64,000 nt of DNA from Planotetraspora phitsanulokensis (GCF_016863295.1 NZ_BOOP01000001.1:310001-374000); one strand, 5' to 3'. Shown: positions 18,941-29,396, numbered from the stretch's first letter. The notes: generated by a model not told the origin, from the sequence alone. Translations and numbers: made by a program.

Positions 18941-19315
18941 GTGACGCTTACTGTTGCGCAGATCGACGCGGAGACCGACCGGCTGGTGGGGGAGTGGCTC
19001 CCGCTTACCAGGGTCGCGGACAGGCTGGGACTGTCCATCGGGCGGGCCAAGCAACTCCTCAAGGACAAGAAGCTCGTCGGCGCCCGCAGAGGTGGCGGTG
19101 AACCGCACATCCCGGCCGTGTTCCTGACGGACGGGGATGTCCTGAAGGGGCTCCCCGGCACGCTGACCGTGTTGTCCGACGCGGGCTACAGCGATGTCGA
19201 GGCGATCCGGTGGCTGTTCACCCCGGACCCGTCGCTCCCCGGCTCGCCGATCGACGCGGTCCTCGCGGGACGGCACACCGAGGTCAAGCGGAGGGCGCAG
19301 GCACTGGGATTCTGA
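18941..19315 (+). CDS. Rv2175c-family DNA-binding protein
   Basis: 124 residues from GTG 18941. An N-terminal winged-helix segment ([32 protein letters not shown], about residues 19-50) is followed by the Rv2175c C-terminal domain ([26 protein letters not shown]). In M. tuberculosis, Rv2175c is phosphorylated by PknL, encoded next to it, and phosphorylation weakens DNA binding. Here a PASTA kinase lies 4 kb away, separated by the thiamine genes. The threonine-containing N-terminus (MTLTVAQ) is a plausible phosphosite, which is inference. Confidence 0.87.
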   Translation: MTLTVAQIDAETDRLVGEWLPLTRVADRLGLSIGRAKQLLKDKKLVGARRGGGEPHIPAVFLTDGDVLKGLPGTLTVLSDAGYSDVEAIRWLFTPDPSLPGSPIDAVLAGRHTEVKRRAQALGF

Positions 19316-19343
19316 TCCCGGCGGCCCGTGGCATTGTGGTCGG

Positions 19344-19997
19344 GTGACCGACACCCGGCGAGAGCGACTCGCGAATGCCAGGCTCTACCTCTGCACCGAC
19401 GCCAGGAAGGACCGCGGCGACCTCGAGGACTTCCTCGACGCGGCCCTGGCGGGCGGAGTGGACATCGTCCAGTTGCGGGACAAGGGCCTGGAGGCGCGTG
19501 AGGAGCTCGAACTGCTCGACGTCTTCCGTGCGGCCTGCGACAGGCACGGAGTGCTCCTGGCGGTGAACGACCGGGCGGACATCGCCCACGCGGCCCGCCC
19601 GGACATCCTCCACCTGGGCCAGGACGACCTGCCGGTCGAACTCGCACGGGACATCCTCGGGCCCGACATCCTGATCGGCCGGTCCACGCACTCGGCTGAG
19701 GAGGCCGCGGCCGCGGCGGTGCAGCCTGGCGTCGACTACTTCTGCTGCGGCCCCATCTGGCCAACGCCGACCAAGCCGGGCCGCCCCGCGCCCGGTCCCG
19801 CCCTGCTCAAGCATGCCGCCGATCTCGGCGTCAGCCGGCCCTGGTTCGGCATCGGCGGGATCGGGCTGGACACCATCGACGAGGTCATTTCGTACGGCGT
19901 GCGCCGCGCCGTCGTGGTGCGGGCGATCACCGAGGCCGACGACCCCCGGGCGGCTGCGGCCGAACTGCGGGCCCGGCTCACCGCCGTTCCGCTCTGA
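19344..19997 (+). CDS. thiE: thiamine-phosphate synthase
   Basis: 217 residues from GTG 19344. It couples HMP pyrophosphate with thiazole phosphate to thiamine phosphate. Family motifs: LYLCTDAR at the start, [52 protein letters not shown] and the phosphate-binding FGIGGI. It lies 28 bases after the Rv2175c-like gene and is not adjacent to thiOSG; no second TPP riboswitch was seen before it. It complements the thiazole genes; thiC and thiD are not in the window. Confidence 0.95.
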   Translation: MTDTRRERLANARLYLCTDARKDRGDLEDFLDAALAGGVDIVQLRDKGLEAREELELLDVFRAACDRHGVLLAVNDRADIAHAARPDILHLGQDDLPVELARDILGPDILIGRSTHSAEEAAAAAVQPGVDYFCCGPIWPTPTKPGRPAPGPALLKHAADLGVSRPWFGIGGIGLDTIDEVISYGVRRAVVVRAITEADDPRAAAAELRARLTAVPL

Positions 19998-20046
19998 CCG
20001 GGCGGAGCCTCCGCGAAGCCCCGGGCATGATCGGCCGCCGAGCCGA

Positions 20047-20068
20047 GCCGGCGGGCCGGGCCGCCGGC
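20047..20068. terminator. candidate terminator between thiE and the polyprenyl synthase
   Basis: A perfect 8-bp stem (20047-20054 with 20061-20068) closes a 6-base loop in the 107-bp space between convergent thiE and the synthase gene. No T-run is present. Confidence 0.5.
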
Positions 20069-20104
20069 GCCGGGTCGCGCGGCAGTGACGGTGGCTCGGC
20101 GGGC

Positions 20105-21172
20105 TCAGGTCCGCCGGGACGTGGCCGCCACCGCGAGGGCCGCGAGAGCCGTACGGGCGCTCTCGTCGATGGGGGCCTGGTCGAGCGCGTGGAGGGCGTC
20201 GTCGAGGAACCGCTTGATCATCTCCTCGCACGCCGACAGGGCGCCGGTGTCCAGGATCACCGAGCGGAGCCGCTCGACCCCGTCCGCGTCGAGCAGTGGA
20301 TCCCCGAGCAGGGCGCGCACGGTCTCCGCCTGGGCGGGCGTGGCCACCGACAGGGCCCGCGCGATCAGGATGGTCCGCTTGCCCTCGCGCAGGTCGTCCC
20401 CCGCGGGCTTGCCCGTCTCCGTGGGGTCGCCGAAGACGCCGAGGATGTCGTCGCGGAGCTGGAACGCGATGCCGACCTGCTGGCCGTACTGGACGCAGAG
20501 CCTGTCGATCCACGGGTGTTGTGCCTGGGCGGCGAGCACGAGGCCCAGCCGGAGCGGCTGTTCGACGGAGTACTTGCCGCTCTTGTAGAGGGCGACGCGC
20601 AGCGCGCCGTCGAGCGTGCTCTCTCCCTGGGCCTGTTCCAGCAGGTCGAGGTACTGCCCGGACATGAGCTCGGTCAGCATCTGCTCGTGGACCGGCTGGG
20701 CCGCCGCGAGCGCCTCGGGTCCCATGCCGCTGTTGCGCCACATCTCCCCGGCCCAGATGAGGAGCAGGTTGCCGAGCAGGACGGCGGCGCCCTCCCCGAA
20801 CTGCTCCGCGGATCCGTGCCAGCCCGCCTGCCTGTGCATCTGCTCGAACTTGCGGTGGACGGCCGGCATGCCGCGGCGCACGTCGCTGGAGTCCATCACG
20901 TCGTCGTGGATGAGCGCGCTCGCCTGCAGGAGCTCGAGTGAGGCGGCGGCGGCGTGCAGCGCGGGGTCGTCCCCGCCGCCGGCGGCACGCCAGCCCCAGT
21001 AACAGAAGGCCGGCCGCAGCCGCTTCCCGCTCGCGAGGAAGTCCTCCGCCGTGCTCAGCAGGACGGCCAGCTGCGGGTCGGCGAACAGGGGACGCTGCCT
21101 TTCGACGAACATGCGCAGAGAACGGTCCACCTCCGGGCGAATGAGGTCGAGCGGGGCGGCGGAAGCGGTCAT
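20105..21172 (-). CDS. polyprenyl (geranylgeranyl/farnesyl-type) diphosphate synthase
   Basis: 355 residues. A trans-isoprenyl chain-elongation enzyme. The first Asp-rich motif is in [10 protein letters not shown] and the second in [12 protein letters not shown]; the GKRLRP motif near residue 50 binds IPP. Product length cannot be read reliably; the bulky residues upstream of the first motif and the similarity to actinobacterial IdsA suggest a C20-class product. It neighbours metF divergently, as idsA2 and metF-like genes lie near pknL in mycobacteria, so an idsA orthologue is likely. Confidence 0.88.
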   Translation of the reverse strand: MTASAAPLDLIRPEVDRSLRMFVERQRPLFADPQLAVLLSTAEDFLASGKRLRPAFCYWGWRAAGGGDDPALHAAAASLELLQASALIHDDVMDSSDVRRGMPAVHRKFEQMHRQAGWHGSAEQFGEGAAVLLGNLLLIWAGEMWRNSGMGPEALAAAQPVHEQMLTELMSGQYLDLLEQAQGESTLDGALRVALYKSGKYSVEQPLRLGLVLAAQAQHPWIDRLCVQYGQQVGIAFQLRDDILGVFGDPTETGKPAGDDLREGKRTILIARALSVATPAQAETVRALLGDPLLDADGVERLRSVILDTGALSACEEMIKRFLDDALHALDQAPIDESARTALAALAVAATSRRT

Positions 21173-21319
21173 GCTTCGAGGGTAACCGTGGTTGATCCAA
21201 CGTCCTATCTGGAGATGCCCCTGGTGCCATTGTTGTGTGATGGTTATCGCACCGTCCGTGCCCGCCGGACGGGGCCTGGAGCTTCGGCCCGGGTTGACGC
21301 GACCTGTAACGTTGGGGCC

Positions 21320-22249
21320 ATGGCTCTTGGTCTTCCGTCACGGCTTCCCGAACGAGTTCCGACGGTCCGCGAGCTGCTGGCCGCGGGTGAGCGGTCGTTT
21401 TCGTTCGAGTTCTTGCCACCGAAGACCGACGAGGGCGAGCGCCAGCTGTGGCGGGCGATCCGTGAGCTGGAGGCGCTGCGCCCCACGTTCGTCTCGGTGA
21501 CCTACGGCGCCGGTGGTTCCACCCGTGATCGCACGGTGGACATCGTCGAGCGGCTCGCGCACGAGACGACGCTCACACCGGTCGCCCACTTCACGGCGGT
21601 CGACCACTCCATCCGCGAGCTGCGCCACCTGATCGGCAGGTTCGCCGACGCCGGAGTCCGCAACATCCTCGCCGTACGCGGGGACCCGCGCGGGGCGGAC
21701 CCCCTGAGCGAGTGGATCAAGCACCCCGAGGGCGTCCAGTACGCCGAGGACCTGGTCCGGCTGATCCGCCAGGCGGGCGACTTCTGCGTCGGTGTGGCGG
21801 CCTTCCCCTACAAGCATCCGCGGTCGGCGACGATCGAGTCCGACACCGAGTACTTCGTCCAGAAGTGCCGGGCCGGCGCCGACTACGCGATCACGCAGAT
21901 GTTCTTCAGAGCTGAGGACTACCTGCGCCTGCGCGACCGGGTCGCGGCCTCGGGTTGCGACACGCCGATCATCCCCGGCATCATGCCGGTCACCCAGATG
22001 AGCACCATCGCGCGGTCGGAGCAGCTGTCCGGCGCGCCGTTCCCGCCCGAGGTGGCCGCGCGCTTCGAGGCGGTCGCCGACGACCCCGTGGCCGTACGCC
22101 GCCTGGGCATCGAGCACGCAGCCGAGATGTGCCGGACCCTGCTCGACGAAGGGGCGCCGGGCATCCACTTCATCACCTTCAACCGGTCGAGCGCCACGCG
22201 CGAGGTGTTCGAGGCGCTGGCCCCGGCAGGCTCGGCCGTACACCGCTGA
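21320..22249 (+). CDS. metF: 5,10-methylenetetrahydrofolate reductase
   Basis: 309 residues from ATG 21320. It reduces methylene-THF to 5-methyl-THF for methionine synthesis. The TIM barrel shows [14 protein letters not shown] (catalytic Glu), [49 protein letters not shown] and [11 protein letters not shown] 21320 is preceded by TAACGT about 7 bases upstream, so the transcript may be leaderless. It diverges from the polyprenyl synthase and converges with the GNAT gene. Confidence 0.95.
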   Translation: MALGLPSRLPERVPTVRELLAAGERSFSFEFLPPKTDEGERQLWRAIRELEALRPTFVSVTYGAGGSTRDRTVDIVERLAHETTLTPVAHFTAVDHSIRELRHLIGRFADAGVRNILAVRGDPRGADPLSEWIKHPEGVQYAEDLVRLIRQAGDFCVGVAAFPYKHPRSATIESDTEYFVQKCRAGADYAITQMFFRAEDYLRLRDRVAASGCDTPIIPGIMPVTQMSTIARSEQLSGAPFPPEVAARFEAVADDPVAVRRLGIEHAAEMCRTLLDEGAPGIHFITFNRSSATREVFEALAPAGSAVHR

Positions 22250-22259
22250 CCGGCGGGTC

Positions 22260-22811
22260 TCACCCGACCGGCGGCGGCAGGGGCAGACGGGCGCCGGCGA
22301 TGGCGTAATCCTCGTAGCCGCCGGGGAAGACGAACTCCGTCATGAGGTCGACGAAGCCGATGTCGCGGTAGAGGTGGCGGGCGGCCGTGGGCGCATCGTG
22401 GGTGGACAGCACGGCCGTGCGCTCGCTGCGGCCCTCGCAGAGCCCGTGGATCATCCGCCGGCCGATCCCCTTGCCCTGATGGTCGGGGTGGACGTGGACC
22501 TCCGCGATCTCCAGGGCGTCCCCGAACCACTGCTCGGCGACCGGGGCGCCCGCCCGGTCCCGCAGGGCGCGGCGGACGACGTCGTGCCACCACTGTCCCT
22601 CAGTGCCGTGAAAGCCGTAGGCGAACGCGACGATCTCCGGCGCCTCCGCGAGCATGCACACGAACTCGGGGTAGGTCGCGTGGTTGCGCATGATGGCGAG
22701 GCGGCCGGGGAGCTGATCCGGCGGGGGACGCATGGCCGCCGCGTAGATCGTCAGCACCGTGTCGAGTGCCGCGATGAACCGGTCGGGCCCGACGCGTCGC
22801 AGTTGGATCAC
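22260..22811 (-). CDS. GNAT-family N-acetyltransferase
   Basis: 183 residues from GTG 22811. The acetyl-CoA-binding motif A is seen in AEVHVHPDHQGKGIGRRMIHGL (glycine loop QGKGIG), and motif B in TAARHLYRDIGFV, typical of GNAT enzymes. A -10-like TAGGGT lies seven bases upstream of the GTG, so a leaderless start fits; the frame is open to 22856. The substrate is unknown. It converges with metF, only 10 bases apart. Confidence 0.85.
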   Translation of the reverse strand: MIQLRRVGPDRFIAALDTVLTIYAAAMRPPPDQLPGRLAIMRNHATYPEFVCMLAEAPEIVAFAYGFHGTEGQWWHDVVRRALRDRAGAPVAEQWFGDALEIAEVHVHPDHQGKGIGRRMIHGLCEGRSERTAVLSTHDAPTAARHLYRDIGFVDLMTEFVFPGGYEDYAIAGARLPLPPPVG

Positions 22812-22967
22812 TTTCCGGACCCTAGCAAAGACGGAGTGCCCGGCCGCCGGTGACAAGACGCCGGCGGAACTTCCGGGGTTCCCGGGAGCCGTCCGCGCCG
22901 ATCCGCGGCCCGCGCCGTTTGCGGGGCCGTCCGTTGATGCCGGTTGCGGACGCCGTCCGCGTGCGGC

Positions 22968-23444
22968 TCACCCGACCTCGGCCGCCGTGCCTCCGGTGAT
23001 CTTGAGGAGCTCGCCGTACGTCGTGGCGAAGACCGTGTGCGGGTGCCCGGCGGCGGCCCAGACGGTCTCGTGCTCGTCGAGCCAGGTGTCGACCAGCGTG
23101 CGGACCGGAGCGGGATGCCCGATCGGGGCGACGCCGCCGATCGGCTGGCCGGTGTGCTCCCTGACGAACTCCGGAGTGGCCCGCCGCACCTTCCGCGCCC
23201 CCACGAGGGCGGCGACCAGGTCGGTGTTCACGCGGTGGGCCCCGCTGGTGAGCACGAGTAGAGGGGCGTCGTCCGCGTTGAAGATCAGGCTGTTCGCGAT
23301 CGCCCCGATCTCGCAGCCGAGCTGGGCGGCCGCCGTCGCGGCCGTGGGCGCGCTGTCCGCCAGGACCACGATCTCGCTCTCGATTCCGTGCGAGCGGAGC
23401 ACGTCGGCGACATGGGCGGCGTTGGGATGCAACTTTTCTGGCAC
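22968..23444 (-). CDS. YbaK/EbsC-family aminoacyl-tRNA deacylase
   Basis: 158 residues from GTG 23444. The YbaK/ProX editing fold is indicated by IGAIANSLIF (with the neighbouring lysine of classical YbaK replaced here by Asn-Ser), LVLTSGAHRVNT, TGQPIGGVAPIGHP and the C-terminal WAAAGHPHTVF. Such proteins hydrolyse misacylated tRNAs, for example Cys- or Ala-tRNA(Pro). Exact specificity is not predictable. It stands alone, divergent from the L,D-transpeptidase. Confidence 0.88.
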   Translation of the reverse strand: MPEKLHPNAAHVADVLRSHGIESEIVVLADSAPTAATAAAQLGCEIGAIANSLIFNADDAPLLVLTSGAHRVNTDLVAALVGARKVRRATPEFVREHTGQPIGGVAPIGHPAPVRTLVDTWLDEHETVWAAAGHPHTVFATTYGELLKITGGTAAEVG

Positions 23445-23573
23445 GCGGTCACTCTAAACACAGTGAGTGGGCATAAGCGATCCGTTGTCGTCACTTGATC
23501 CCGCGATGGGACGCGCCCACCATACCCAGAGGATCCCTTGATCCAATTTGGTCCGAACGAGAGGTTGGTCCCT

Positions 23574-24413
23574 ATGAGGGGACGACGGAAGCTGGCCGCC
23601 GCCGCACTGGTCACGGTGGGGGCCGTGACGCTGATGGCGGGCGGTCTGTCCGGGGCCGCGCAGGCGCGGACGGACACGACGCGGATCACCGCCGTGCAGG
23701 CGGGGACGACCGCCTCGCAGCTGGGAACCGCGCTCCAGGGGAGCGCGCTGACGGCGGCACCGGCCTTCACGGCGCCGTCGAAGACGCTCAAGTACGGCGC
23801 CAAGGGCGCGGCCGTGAAGACGCTGCAGACGAGGTTGAAGCAGCTCGGCTATGTGCCGGGGAAGGTCGACGGCGTCTACGGCTCGGGCACCCGCGCCGCC
23901 GTCTGGGCCTTCCAGAAGGTCCAGGGCATCACGCCCACCAGCACGGTGGCGTCGAAGACGTGGAACGCGCTGGAGAAGCCGAAGGCGCCCAAGGTCCTGG
24001 TGCCCAAGGGCAAGCCGACCAGGGTCGAGATCAACCTCACCAAGCAGATCATGGTGTTGTACCGCAGCGGCAAGCCGAGGCTGATCTCACACATCTCATC
24101 CGGCAGCGGGATCCCGTACACCGAGTGGGTCGTGTGGAACGGGAAGCGGCAGAAGTTCTCCGGAAGCGCCAGGACGCCCACGGGCAACTACAAGACGACG
24201 TGGCGCGTGAAGGGCTGGCACACGTCCTACCTGGGGTCCCTGTACAACCCGATCTTCTTCAACGGCGGGATCGCGCTGCACGGCGCGCTGTCGGTTCCGC
24301 TGTACCCCGCGTCCCACGGTTGTGTGCGGCTCCCCATGCCCGTCGCGCAGGTCCTGCCCGGTCTGCTCGGCAAGGGCGTGCCCGTCCACGTCCGCGGCAA
24401 GTTCGTCCGCTGA
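23574..24413 (+). CDS. secreted L,D-transpeptidase with peptidoglycan-binding domain
   Basis: 279 residues from ATG 23574; codons before it are not signal-like. An N-terminal signal peptide (RGRRK, then a hydrophobic stretch, cleavage near AQA) is followed by a linker, a PG_binding_1 domain (YGAKGAAVKTLQTRLKQLGY, then GVYGSGTRAAVWAFQ, about residues 85-145) and a YkuD domain. The catalytic motif is SHGCVRLP with HGALS upstream. It would form 3-3 cross-links or anchor proteins in peptidoglycan outside the membrane. A strong terminator follows. Confidence 0.93.
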   Translation: MRGRRKLAAAALVTVGAVTLMAGGLSGAAQARTDTTRITAVQAGTTASQLGTALQGSALTAAPAFTAPSKTLKYGAKGAAVKTLQTRLKQLGYVPGKVDGVYGSGTRAAVWAFQKVQGITPTSTVASKTWNALEKPKAPKVLVPKGKPTRVEINLTKQIMVLYRSGKPRLISHISSGSGIPYTEWVVWNGKRQKFSGSARTPTGNYKTTWRVKGWHTSYLGSLYNPIFFNGGIALHGALSVPLYPASHGCVRLPMPVAQVLPGLLGKGVPVHVRGKFVR

Positions 24414-24459
24414 GGCCGTCCCGGCTGCGCTAGGGCCGGCGGTCGCTGACAGGAGATCA

Positions 24460-24488
24460 GGGCTCCGCGTGAACATCACGCGGGGCCC
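24460..24488 (+). terminator. rho-independent-type terminator after the L,D-transpeptidase
   Basis: A 13-bp stem (24460-24472 with 24476-24488, one G-U pair) closes a 3-base loop and is followed by TTCG. It lies 46 bases after the stop and ahead of the SOS-type promoter, insulating the next unit. Confidence 0.85.
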
Positions 24489-24527
24489 TTCGCCGTCTGC
24501 GGGCGGGGTGCGATCGACGGACGGGAA

Positions 24528-24587
24528 TCGAATACATGTTCGCTCTCATCCTTGACATGCACCGGTGTCGAATCTATGTTCGATGCA
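24528..24587 (+). promoter_or_regulatory. SOS-type promoter with two LexA-like boxes
   Basis: A near-consensus promoter, TTGACA (24552-24557), 17-bp spacer, TATGTT (24575-24580), is flanked by two boxes matching the actinobacterial LexA consensus TCGAAC-N4-GTTCGA: 24528-24543 with two mismatches and 24568-24583 with one mismatch. The second box covers the -10 hexamer, so LexA binding would block transcription. The predicted transcript start falls at about 24587, next to GTG 24588. Confidence 0.8.
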
Positions 24588-24800
24588 GTGGGCGTGAGAC
24601 TCGCGGCTCGCGCCCACACCGTCGGACCCGTGCCTTCGTCGTCGGCGGAGACGAACGCGGCACGGCCCGCGGCGTGGGCCGGACGGGGAGAGGGGAAGCT
24701 CCTCGTCCGGCCGGCCTCGGGAGTGCCTGCGGAGTTCGGGAATTCCATGTCGTCGTCGGAGATTGCTGACCTCGGCGGGAATTGTCAGTGGGATCTGTAA
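24588..24800 (+). CDS. small uncharacterised ORF under the SOS-type promoter
   Basis: 70 residues if translation starts at GTG 24588, which coincides with the predicted transcription start (leaderless); GTG 24594 is next. It ends at TAA 24798-24800, 52 bases before the HEPN gene. The sequence is Ala/Gly/Arg/Pro-rich at first and ends SSSEIADLGGNCQWDL. I recognise no domain, and no transmembrane segment is evident. Its placement between an SOS promoter and a HEPN gene is the only functional hint. It could be a non-translated leader instead. Confidence 0.45.
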   Translation: MGVRLAARAHTVGPVPSSSAETNAARPAAWAGRGEGKLLVRPASGVPAEFGNSMSSSEIADLGGNCQWDL

Positions 24801-24852
24801 CTGTGATCTCACCGGCGATCACCGCCGGCTGCCACGACTCGAGGAGGCGGGC

Positions 24853-25287
24853 ATGACTGGACAGATCGAAGAGCGGAGCGGGCCCAGGGTCTCGCAGACC
24901 GTCCTGACGCATCTCGGCGATGCCAGGACGTGTCTGGCGGAGGCGACCGTGGGGCGCACACCCGCCGACAGGTACGTCTCGGCCCACCTCGCGGCACTCC
25001 GGGCGGCCGCGGCCATCCTCGCGGCGCGGCCCCGGCCGATGGACGGCCGGAAGCGGCGCCTGCGCAGCGCCTGGGAGCTGCTGCCGGAGGCGGAGCCCAA
25101 GCTCGCGGACTGGGCGGCCTACTTCGCGGTCAGTGCGACCAAGCGGGCGGCGGCCGAGGCCGGCATGGTCCGGGTCGTGACGCCCCGGGACGCCGAGGAG
25201 CTCATCGCCGAGGCCGACAGGTTCGTCAGCGAAGTCGAGGCCATCCTCGGAGTCCCCGGCCAGTCGGCCCTGCCGATGGCGGGTTAG
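24853..25287 (+). CDS. SAV_6107-family HEPN-domain protein
   Basis: 144 residues from ATG 24853 with GAGGAGG 7 bases upstream. The protein is almost entirely helical, as in HEPN domains: LGDARTCLAEA…ADRYVSAHLAALRAAAAILAAR, then KRRLRSAWELLPEAEPKLADWAAYFA. It resembles the small HEPN proteins of actinobacteria named after SAV_6107, whose genes in other genomes often lie near translesion polymerase genes (from memory). The catalytic RNase motif R-x4-6-H of HEPN toxins is not obvious. It would be induced by DNA damage if the upstream LexA boxes work. No imuB or dnaE2 follows here. Confidence 0.75.
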   Translation: MTGQIEERSGPRVSQTVLTHLGDARTCLAEATVGRTPADRYVSAHLAALRAAAAILAARPRPMDGRKRRLRSAWELLPEAEPKLADWAAYFAVSATKRAAAEAGMVRVVTPRDAEELIAEADRFVSEVEAILGVPGQSALPMAG

Positions 25288-25334
25288 GGGCCACCGCACG
25301 GCCCCAACTCCCGGATCGCCCGCTTTCCGGGGCG

Positions 25335-25492
25335 CGGCTGCCTCAGGCGCGACGGGCTCAGGCGCGACGGGCTCAGACGGCGGGTCCGGGCGCGACAACT
25401 CACATGGCGGCGTCCGAGATGCCGCAGCTCAGAGATGACGGCTCAGCGGCGGGCCCGGACGTGACGGCGCAGGCTCCAGCTCAGACGGCGTC
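25335..25492. repeat. degenerate short repeats spanning the arcA stop codon
   Basis: On the minus strand, the end of arcA (GCCGTCTGAGC, including TGA) is echoed several times downstream: CCGCTGAGC, CTCTGAGC, CCGTCTGAGC, then two exact 15-base units CGCGCCTGAGCCCGT-like near 25343-25372. It fills most of the 193-bp gap to the HEPN gene. It is more diverged than the nfo and thiG arrays. Confidence 0.6.
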
Positions 25493-26725
25493 GCGTTCGA
25501 GTGGACAGCTCATGCAGCGCGGGCCGCCCCTTCCGCGGCCGAGTTCGCTGCCCCGGATCGTGATGACCTCGATTCCGTTCCTGCGCAGATAGTCGTTGGT
25601 CGTGGTGTTGCGCTCGTAGGCCATGACGACACCCGGTTCCAGCGCCAGCACATTGCACCCGTCGTCCCATTGCTCACGCTCGGCGGAGCGCACATCCTGC
25701 GCCGGGGTCAGGATCTTGATGTCGTCCAGGTCGAGCGCCTGTGCGATGGCCTGGTGCATCTCCTCCGGGGCATGGTCGGTGACCTTCAGCTCCTTCTCGT
25801 TGTCTCCCGGCTCGATCGTGTACGACGGGAGCATGCCGAGCCCGGCGTACTTGGTGAACACGCCCACGTCCACGTTGGTCATCACCGTGTCGAGATGCAT
25901 GAAGGCCCTGGCCTTCGGCATGTCCAGCGCCACGATCCTGGTGGCCGAGCCGGCCGCGAACAGGCTCGTGGCCAGCATCTCGACCGCCTGAGGCTGCGTG
26001 CGCTCGCTCATCCCCACCAGCACGACGCCGCGGCCGAGCACCAGCACGTCGCCGCCCTCGATGGTCGCAGGAGCGGTCCGGGTGCCGTGGCACCAGACAT
26101 GGAAGCCGCCCTGCTCCGGCCGGTCGTAGCCGGAGGCGAACGCGGGGTGCCACCGGTAGACGGCCTCGTAGTTCACCGTCTCCCGCCTGCGCGCCTTCTT
26201 GCGCATGGCGTTGATGGACACCCCGTCGTAGACCCAGCACGAGGTGTCGCGCGTGAACATGTGGTTGGGCAGCGGCGGCAGGACGAAGTCGTCGGCCTTC
26301 AGGGTGTGGAAGGCGATCGACTTCGGGTCGCAGCCGAGCTCCATGATCTCGCGCTTGGTGATCCCGCCGGTCAGGAAGGGCGCGAGCGTCGCCGCGTCGA
26401 GTGCCTCGAGCGAGTTCCTGATCGCGTCGGCGGCGAGGGGGCCGAACCAGCGCTCGTCGACGGTGCCGTCGAGGACGTGCTTCCTGGCCTCGGGGACGGC
26501 GACGGTCTCCTCGATGAGATCGCCGAGCAGGCGGACCTGGACGCCGCGCGCCGCGAGGGCCTCGCGCCACTCGCGGTGCTCCTCCAGCGCGCGCTCCACC
26601 CAGAGCACGTCGTCGAAGAGCAGATCGTCCTTGTTGGAGGGGGTCAGCCGCCGCAGCGCCAGTTCGGGGATGTGCACGAGGACCTGGCGGAGCCGCCCGA
26701 CCTCAGAGCCGACATGAAAGGCCAT
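25481..26725 (-). CDS. arcA: arginine deiminase
   Basis: 414 residues. It hydrolyses arginine to citrulline and ammonia. The guanidino-modifying fold is marked by NHMFTRDTSCWV (catalytic Asp region), IEGGDVLVLGRG, ALDMPKARAFMHLDTVMT with the catalytic His, and the C-terminal GGPRCMSCPL containing the nucleophilic Cys. No arcB, arcC or antiporter gene lies alongside, so here it is a stand-alone gene and not a full ADI operon. Upstream of the ATG, TTGACC is visible but no clear ArgR box. Confidence 0.96.
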   Translation of the reverse strand: MAFHVGSEVGRLRQVLVHIPELALRRLTPSNKDDLLFDDVLWVERALEEHREWREALAARGVQVRLLGDLIEETVAVPEARKHVLDGTVDERWFGPLAADAIRNSLEALDAATLAPFLTGGITKREIMELGCDPKSIAFHTLKADDFVLPPLPNHMFTRDTSCWVYDGVSINAMRKKARRRETVNYEAVYRWHPAFASGYDRPEQGGFHVWCHGTRTAPATIEGGDVLVLGRGVVLVGMSERTQPQAVEMLATSLFAAGSATRIVALDMPKARAFMHLDTVMTNVDVGVFTKYAGLGMLPSYTIEPGDNEKELKVTDHAPEEMHQAIAQALDLDDIKILTPAQDVRSAEREQWDDGCNVLALEPGVVMAYERNTTTNDYLRRNGIEVITIRGSELGRGRGGPRCMSCPLERDAV

Positions 26726-26968
26726 ATCCCGTCATATCTTCGTTTATCGGGTCAATCTCCGCAACGGAAGACGTCGTTGATCCGCCGGTCATCCGGGGGG
26801 CCTGATGCGTCGCCAGCGACGCCTCACCTGCGACTACGCCAAGCGCAGGATCGGCCGCCGTCCCGGGCCGAGACGGCCCGGACGATCGACTCAACGGCAG
26901 ACTCGAGGTCCGTCTCTCCGGAGCACCCGTTGGTCCGCCTCCCCGGAGCAGAGGCGGACGTGCGCGGA

Positions 26969-27463
26969 TCAGAAGGACTCGACGGCGCGGCGAGCCTCCG
27001 CGTCGAGCACGCCCCAGCTGATGAACTCCTCGGTCAGCTCGACCGGCGACTTGTCATAGATGACGGCGAGCGAGCGCAGGTCCTCCTGGCGGATCGACAG
27101 CACCTTGCCGTTGTAGTCACCGCGCTGGCTCTGGATGGTCGCGGCGTAACGGGCCAGCGGCCCGGCCTTCTCCTTCGGCAGCTGCGAGAGCCGCTCCAGG
27201 TCGATGACAAGCTTCGGCGCCGGCGCAAGCGGGCTGGGCGCTGCACCTCCAGGGAGCAACTCGGAAACCGGCACTCCGTAGAAGTCGGCGAGCTCGGCGA
27301 GCTTCTGCACCGTCACCGCACGGTCGCCACGCTCGTAGGAGCCGACGACGACGGCCTTCCACCGGCCACGTGACTTCTCCTCGACCCCGTGCAGGGACAG
27401 CCCCTGCTGGGTGCGGATGGCGCGGAGTCGTGCGCCCAGGGACTTGGCGTAGTCAGACGGCAT
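26969..27463 (-). CDS. bldD: developmental master regulator BldD
   Basis: 164 residues. A dimeric repressor of sporulation genes in actinomycetes that binds a tetrameric c-di-GMP cage. The N-terminal HTH (RLRAIRTQQGLSLHGVEEKS…VVVGSYERGDRAVTVQKLAELAD) is very like Streptomyces BldD. The C-terminal c-di-GMP signature RGD-x8-RQ(D/E)D is intact as RGD 114-116 and RQED 125-128, the only difference being Glu for Asp. Conservation supports true orthology. The gene has a long 5' region with a probable self-operator at 27615-27650. It diverges from the pyr operon. Confidence 0.96.
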   Translation of the reverse strand: MPSDYAKSLGARLRAIRTQQGLSLHGVEEKSRGRWKAVVVGSYERGDRAVTVQKLAELADFYGVPVSELLPGGAAPSPLAPAPKLVIDLERLSQLPKEKAGPLARYAATIQSQRGDYNGKVLSIRQEDLRSLAVIYDKSPVELTEEFISWGVLDAEARRAVESF

Positions 27464-27614
27464 TGGATGGCCCCCGGCTTTCTATGTCTGTTCTCACTTG
27501 ATTCTGCTTCCTCGGCCCGAGCGTTCCGAACACCGGGGGGTTGCACCTGAGCCAGGCACCATCGGTGACCATTGCGTCGGGTTTTACCCAGGAAGGTCGC
27601 GAGTTGTGGTTACG

Positions 27615-27650
27615 GACAGTGACGGTAAAGCCGTCACTGTCAAAGGTCAA
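27615..27650 (-). promoter_or_regulatory. bldD promoter overlapped by an 11-bp perfect inverted repeat (probable BldD self-operator)
   Basis: On the minus strand TTGACC (27650-27645), a 17-bp spacer and TACCGT (27627-27622) form a good sigma-70 promoter. A perfect inverted repeat (27615-27625 with 27631-27641) covers the -10 hexamer and most of the spacer. It contains AGTGA and TCACT half-sites, matching the AGTGA-n-TCAC pattern described for BldD boxes. The predicted 5' leader is about 150 bases. The rest of the 405-bp bldD-pyrR gap shows no gene. Confidence 0.7.
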
Positions 27651-27830
27651 GCCGATTGGAAAAAAGAGCGCCAAACAGTGCTCTGGCCGAAATCCCCGAC
27701 ACGTGCCGCAGCCTGGGAGTTTCGGACCACTCCACCGTAGGCGACGAGGTGGTGGGTTCCGTACATCGTCCCTGGCGAGGGGGCGTCTGAAGCCGTCCTG
27801 GTACCCTGAACCCGCTGAACACCCTTTTAA

Positions 27831-29351
<1,521 letters not shown>

Positions 29352-29355
<4 letters not shown>

Positions 29356-29396
29356 GCACCCCGAACACGCCGGGCGACATCGAGGGAGACCTGTGA
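29352..29396 (+). CDS. 14-codon linker ORF between pyrB and pyrC
   Basis: GTG 29352 overlaps the pyrB stop as GTGA, and the ORF's own TGA (29394-29396) overlaps the pyrC GTG start (29393), again as GTGA. It would encode [22 protein letters not shown] precedes the pyrC start inside it. It may serve only to carry ribosomes from pyrB to pyrC by coupling, and I infer no peptide function. Confidence 0.4.

Noticed and set aside
24853-25287. HEPN gene as a classical HEPN/MNT toxin-antitoxin pair
   Set aside because: No nucleotidyltransferase partner is adjacent and the HEPN RNase motif R-x4-6-H is not obvious.
25481-26725. Complete arginine deiminase operon
   Set aside because: Only arcA is present; no arcB, arcC or arcD in the neighbourhood.
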